Positions 7,412 to 10,503 of a stretch of DNA of 10,503 nt are shown here, piece by piece; position 1 is the first letter of the stretch; the number at the start of each line of letters is the position of its first letter. The stretch spans positions 1 to 10,503 of the forward strand of contig JAEKLU010000245.1 in assembly GCA_019509685.1 (NCBI GenBank), given 5' to 3'. Source of the DNA: Mesorhizobium sp. Its GTDB lineage: Bacteria; Pseudomonadota; Alphaproteobacteria; Rhizobiales; Rhizobiaceae. The position numbers and the translations under genes were made by a program. The notes beneath the pieces were generated by a model. That model saw only the letters and a program-made list of their open reading frames with translations, ran no database searches and was not told the origin of the DNA.

Positions 7412-9037
7412 CTAGTGGGCCTTTTCGCTGCGCAGACGAAAACGCTGGATCTTGCCGGTCTGGGTCTTGGGCAAGGCCGCGATGAACTTTACTGACCTGG
7501 GGTATTTGTAAGGCGCGATCGTTGCCTTGACGTGGTCCTGCAGGCGTCTGATGGTCGCGGCGTCCGGCGGCACGCCGATTGCCAGCACCACATGCGCCTC
7601 GACGATCTGACCGCGTTCGCTATCGTCGGCGCCGATGACGGCGCATTCCGTGACGTCGGGGTGTGACAGAAGTGCTGCTTCGACCTCGGGGCCGGCAATG
7701 TTGTAGCCGGCGCTGACGATCATGTCGTCGGAGCGGGCGGCGAAATGGAAGAAGCCGTCCTCGTCCTGCACGAAGGTGTCACCGGTCAGGTTCCAGCCGT
7801 CGCGGACATAGTCCGTCTGACGGCTGTCGGCCATATAGCGGCAACCTGTCGGACCGCGCACCGCCAGCCTGCCGATCGTGCCGCGCGGCAACTCGCGCAT
7901 CGCGTCATCGACAATGCGCGCCTCGTAGCCGCCCACCGGCTTGCCGGTCGAAGCCGGCTTCCTATCGTCGAAGCGGTTGGAAATGAAAATGTGCAGCATC
8001 TCGGTCGCTCCGATGCCGTCGAGGATCGGCTTGCCGGTCTTGCGCGTCCACTCGTCGAAGACAGGGGCGGGCAGCGTCTCGCCGGCCGAAACGGCGACGC
8101 GCAGCGACGACAGGTCGGCGCCTTCATCCATGGCTTTCAGCATGGCGCGGTAGGCGGTCGGCGCGGTGAACGAGATGGTTGCCTTATAGGTCTCGATGAT
8201 GTGGATCATGTTGGGCGGTGTCGCCTGCTCCAGCAGTGTCGCCGCAGCGCCGAAGCGCAAAGGGAAAATCGCGAGGCCGCCGAGGCCGAAGGTGAAGGCC
8301 AGCGGCGGCGAGCCGACAAAGATGTCGTCGGGCGTCACCTGGAGAACCTCGCGGGCGTAGGCGTCGGCGATGATCATCAGGTCGCGGTGAAAATGCATCG
8401 TCGCCTTGGGCACGCCCGTTGTCCCCGAGGTGAAACCGAGAAGCGCGACGTCGTCGCGACCGGTGTCCACGGCCGTGAAGGTGACGGACTTATCGAGGGC
8501 GATGCGGTCGAGTTCCGCATCGTGGTTGGCGGTGCCGTCGAAGCCAATGACCTGTTTGAGGAAGGCGCTGTCCTTGGCGCAGGCAGTCATCTCGTCCATC
8601 AGCCGCGTGTCGCAAAGCGCGATGCCGATTTCAGCCTTGTCGACGATCTTGGCGAGCTCGCCGGCGCGCAGCATCGGCATCGTGTTGACGACCACGGCGC
8701 CAACCTTCGTGGCGGCCAGCCAGCAGGCCACCATGGCGGGGTTGTTCGCCGAACGGATCAGCACCCGGTTGCCAGGCTTGACGCCGTAATTTTCGACCAG
8801 CGCATGGGCGAGCCGGTTCGTCCAGTCGGACAGTTCCTTGTAGGTGCGGCGGCGGCCATTGCCGATCAGCGCCGTACGATCGCCAAAACCCCTCGCGACC
8901 AGCCTGTCGGTCAGTTCGACGCCGGCATTGAGGCGTTCGGGATAGTCGAAGCCGTCGAGAAGGAAGTCCGGCCATTGGTGCGGCGGCGGCAGATGATCGC
9001 GCGTGAAAGTGTCGGTGTGCGCCGAAGGTCCAAGCAT
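7412..9037 (-). CDS. 2-aminobenzoate (anthranilate)/benzoate-type CoA ligase
   Basis: This is an adenylate-forming (ANL superfamily) acyl-CoA ligase of the benzoate-CoA ligase group. It activates an aromatic acid with ATP and joins it to CoA. The chosen start gives 541 residues. Core motifs are all present: the phosphate-binding FTSGTTGVPK (202-211), GIGATE (341-346), LTGD (417-420), the hinge RSDDMIVSAGYNI (435-447) and the C-terminal PKTQTGKIQR with catalytic Lys529. Catalysis should therefore be intact. Substrate identity is inferred from context: it sits between kynureninase, which releases anthranilate, and kynurenine formamidase. Benzoate or salicylate remain possible. The frame extends back to 9187, but residues before MLGPSAHTDTF do not resemble the family; AAGGA (complement of 9048-9052) lies 10 bases before the ATG at 9037. 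It is divergent from the formamidase. Confidence 0.85.
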   Translation of the reverse strand: MLGPSAHTDTFTRDHLPPPHQWPDFLLDGFDYPERLNAGVELTDRLVARGFGDRTALIGNGRRRTYKELSDWTNRLAHALVENYGVKPGNRVLIRSANNPAMVACWLAATKVGAVVVNTMPMLRAGELAKIVDKAEIGIALCDTRLMDEMTACAKDSAFLKQVIGFDGTANHDAELDRIALDKSVTFTAVDTGRDDVALLGFTSGTTGVPKATMHFHRDLMIIADAYAREVLQVTPDDIFVGSPPLAFTFGLGGLAIFPLRFGAAATLLEQATPPNMIHIIETYKATISFTAPTAYRAMLKAMDEGADLSSLRVAVSAGETLPAPVFDEWTRKTGKPILDGIGATEMLHIFISNRFDDRKPASTGKPVGGYEARIVDDAMRELPRGTIGRLAVRGPTGCRYMADSRQTDYVRDGWNLTGDTFVQDEDGFFHFAARSDDMIVSAGYNIAGPEVEAALLSHPDVTECAVIGADDSERGQIVEAHVVLAIGVPPDAATIRRLQDHVKATIAPYKYPRSVKFIAALPKTQTGKIQRFRLRSEKAH

Positions 9038-9057
9038 GCTGCCGCTATCCTTCCCTG

Positions 9058-9072
9058 CCTCCCTGAGGGAGG
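9058..9072. promoter_or_regulatory. 15-bp perfect palindrome in the CoA-ligase leader
   Basis: CCTCCCT-G-AGGGAGG is a perfect inverted repeat with 7-base arms, 21-35 bases upstream of the ligase start. In the ligase mRNA it could fold into a strong 6-bp G+C stem with a 3-base loop, 5 bases upstream of the AAGGA ribosome-binding site. It could also be a DNA operator. Either role would affect ligase expression. Confidence 0.4.
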
Positions 9073-9160
9073 TCGATGCCAGCGTGCCAAACCTGTTCAA
9101 CAACGCCACCCGGGCAGCGACGGAATGCAGGCTTCGGCCTGTCCAGCAGACCTCCCATTG

Positions 9161-9194
9161 TCGGCTGTTCGTCACGCAGGATTGCACCAGCCGA
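9161..9194. promoter_or_regulatory. Widely spaced inverted repeat in the ligase/formamidase divergent spacer
   Basis: TCGGCTG (9161-9167) and CAGCCGA (9188-9194) are perfect 7-base inverted arms separated by 20 bases, near the centre-right of the 254-bp spacer (9038-9291) between the two divergent genes. This is a suitable place for a shared operator. A weak plus-strand promoter for the formamidase, TTGACG (9232-9237), 17 bases, CATTGC (9255-9260), lies to its right. No clear minus-strand promoter was found. Confidence 0.3.
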
Positions 9195-9280
9195 AATTTG
9201 TTTCAAGCCTAAAATGTTTTGCTCGGGAGCATTGACGTTGTGCCCTCTGCCGGCCATTGCTGGGGAAAGCTGCGCGTCTT

Positions 9281-9294
9281 GGGAGGGGCTGGTG
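9281..9294 (+). promoter_or_regulatory. Ribosome-binding site and GTG start of the formamidase
   Basis: GGGAGG at 9281-9286 lies 5 bases before the GTG at 9292-9294. The in-frame ATG at 9214 and TTG at 9232 have no well-spaced Shine-Dalgarno, and the residues they would add do not resemble the family. The homologous part of the protein begins a few residues after this GTG (RIADWDDAY). Confidence 0.6.
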
Positions 9295-10122
9295 GTCGAG
9301 CATCGCATCGCGGATTGGGACGATGCCTACACCAATGGGGCGAACATCCCAGGGGGCGACCGCTGGCCGGCGGCCTGGGATGGCCCGGCGCGGGCGTTTC
9401 GTGAAAAGCTCCTCGCGCAGGGCAGGGCACAGCTCGACATCGTCTATGGCCAGGCGCCGCGCAACCGCTTCGATCTCTTTCTCCCGAGCCCCACGCCAAG
9501 GGGCCTCGTGGTGTTCATCCATGGCGGCTACTGGATGGAGTCGGGCAAGGATTCCTGGTCGCATCTGGCCAATGGCGCCGTCAGCCGTGGCTTCGCCGTC
9601 GTCATGCCCTCCTACACCCAATGTCCCGGGATCAGGATCGGCGGTATCGTCGGTGAAGTGGCGGTCGCGATTCGCACCGCGGCAGCGATGGTCGACGGAC
9701 CGCTGATGCTGACCGGACATTCCGCCGGCGGCCATCTCGCCAGCCGCATGATCACCACGACCACGCCGCTGTCGCCCGATCTGGCACGGCGCATACGTCA
9801 GGTCGTTTCGATTTCAGGTCTGCACGACCTTCGGCCGCTCATGCGCACACAGATAAACGCGACCTTGGCGATCGACGAGCAGGAAGCGCTAAGCGAGAGC
9901 CCAGCGCTGCTGCGGCCCATGAACGGCGCGCGCGTTACGTGTTGGGTCGGCGGCGGCGAGCGTTCGGAGTTTTTGCGCCAGAGCGCCTTGCTCGCCAACA
10001 TCTGGACTGGGCTTGGCGCCGCCACAAGCTCGGTGGTCGAGCCCGACCGACATCATTTCAATATCGTGGATGGTCTCGCCGACCCGGATCATCCTCTGAC
10101 GCGAATGCTGGTCGACGAATAA
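9292..10122 (+). CDS. Kynurenine formamidase (arylformamidase), alpha/beta-hydrolase type
   Basis: The likely reaction is hydrolysis of N-formyl-L-kynurenine to kynurenine and formate, the second step of tryptophan breakdown, in the cytoplasm (no signal peptide). From the GTG at 9292 the protein has 276 residues. It starts with WDDAYTNGANIPGG, typical of the arylformamidase group. HGGYW (77-81) supplies the oxyanion hole, GHSAGGH (142-148) carries the nucleophile Ser144, and His255 in RHHFNIVDGL is the probable catalytic base. The acid is less certain: the loop after the expected seventh strand reads VGGGERSEF, so Glu223 may replace the more usual Asp. This fold is unrelated to the metal-dependent KynB of Pseudomonas, so I give no symbol. 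The neighbouring kynureninase supports the substrate. A general esterase is the alternative. Its stop is 9 bases from the convergent moeA stop. Confidence 0.82.
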   Translation: MVEHRIADWDDAYTNGANIPGGDRWPAAWDGPARAFREKLLAQGRAQLDIVYGQAPRNRFDLFLPSPTPRGLVVFIHGGYWMESGKDSWSHLANGAVSRGFAVVMPSYTQCPGIRIGGIVGEVAVAIRTAAAMVDGPLMLTGHSAGGHLASRMITTTTPLSPDLARRIRQVVSISGLHDLRPLMRTQINATLAIDEQEALSESPALLRPMNGARVTCWVGGGERSEFLRQSALLANIWTGLGAATSSVVEPDRHHFNIVDGLADPDHPLTRMLVDE

Positions 10123-10131
10123 GGGCTCTGC

Positions 10132-10503
10132 TCAGCGCAGCATCAGCACCCGGCATGCGGCGCCGGCTTGCGCGGCGGGCGCGAAGGGCTCGCGCACGAT
10201 CAGGCCGTTGGCGTCGGCCAGCATCCGCAGCATCGAGGAATCCTGGATGCCGAAAGGCGTCGCCACCAATTGGCCGGCATCCTCGCGCACGACGGCGCGC
10301 ACATAATCCTGCCGCAGATCGTTTGCCTGCATAGCGCTGCCCAGCCGGGCCGTGCGCAGATCCGGGCTGTGATCGCGGCCGCCAAGCCGCGCCAGGAGCG
10401 GTTTCAGGAAAAGCTGCGAGCAGACGATACTTGCCACCGGATTGCCGGGCAGGCCTATGCAGCGGACATTGCCGAGCCGGCCAAACATCAATGGTTTGCC
10501 GGG
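10132..10503 (-). CDS. moeA: Molybdopterin molybdotransferase MoeA, C-terminal 123 residues
   Basis: MoeA inserts molybdate into adenylated molybdopterin, the last common step of molybdenum cofactor synthesis, in the cytoplasm. The frame is open from the right edge to the stop at 10132-10134 (complement). The visible part begins PGKPLMFGR and continues to GLPGNPVASIVCS, the hallmark of the MoCF-biosynthesis domain, where the cofactor binds. It then passes into the C-terminal beta-barrel domain ending GAACRVLMLR. The N-terminal two thirds (about 280 residues) lie outside the window. In many rhizobia I recall moeA as the direct upstream neighbour of lexA on the same strand; here three kynurenine-pathway genes separate them. 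Confidence 0.93.
   Translation of the reverse strand, partial: PGKPLMFGRLGNVRCIGLPGNPVASIVCSQLFLKPLLARLGGRDHSPDLRTARLGSAMQANDLRQDYVRAVVREDAGQLVATPFGIQDSSMLRMLADANGLIVREPFAPAAQAGAACRVLMLR

Noticed and set aside
7745..9235. 496-codon open frame on the plus strand opposite the CoA ligase
   Set aside because: It is antisense to a gene with all ANL motifs. The product is rich in His, Arg and Gly and resembles no family; G+C-rich DNA often leaves such frames open.
5690..10131. Mobile element borders around the kynurenine genes
   Set aside because: I looked for terminal inverted repeats, target duplications, an integrase or a tRNA attachment site and found none.
1..10503. Defence system, CRISPR array, toxin-antitoxin pair or phage genes
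   Set aside because: No repeat array, small gene pair or recognisable domain of these kinds was found in any frame; every long real frame has a metabolic or housekeeping assignment.

Overview
The window looks like chromosomal DNA from a Hyphomicrobiales (Rhizobiales) alphaproteobacterium, most likely Mesorhizobium or a close relative. The grounds are high G+C throughout, a GTTC-N7-GTTC SOS box in front of lexA, the neighbourhood moeA - lexA - comEC - gltX - gltA that I recall as typical of rhizobia, and the style of the proteins (long-linker LexA, zinc-free GluRS, ComEC without a metallo-beta-lactamase motif). The genus is a judgement from memory, not a database match.

Layout, left to right. 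The 5' half of gltA (citrate synthase, minus strand) runs off the left edge. After a 180-bp leader comes gltX (glutamyl-tRNA synthetase, minus). A short divergent spacer separates gltX from comEC (DNA-uptake channel, plus). comEC converges on lexA (SOS repressor, minus), and the 52-bp gap between them holds a long inverted repeat. lexA has a very clear self-regulated promoter. A 464-bp stretch upstream of lexA holds that promoter and otherwise no convincing gene. Then come three catabolic genes: kynU (kynureninase, plus), an anthranilate/benzoate-type acyl-CoA ligase (minus) and an alpha/beta-hydrolase kynurenine formamidase (plus). The 3' end of moeA (molybdopterin molybdotransferase, minus) closes the window.

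How the genes work together. Formamidase, kynureninase and ligase form a consistent chain: N-formylkynurenine to kynurenine (+ formate), kynurenine to anthranilate (+ alanine), anthranilate to anthraniloyl-CoA. This would be the lower part of tryptophan breakdown through the kynurenine route with a CoA-thioester exit. Tryptophan 2,3-dioxygenase and an anthraniloyl-CoA oxygenase/reductase are not in the window. The three genes alternate in strand, so they cannot be one operon. They sit between moeA and lexA, which share a strand and, as I recall, are usually neighbours in this order, so the block looks like an insertion into a conserved housekeeping neighbourhood.

I saw no rRNA, tRNA, CRISPR array, insertion sequence or phage gene. 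I did not find a wholly new system. The most useful leads are the kynurenine island, its palindromic control regions, the inverted repeat at the comEC/lexA junction and the unassigned leader upstream of kynU.
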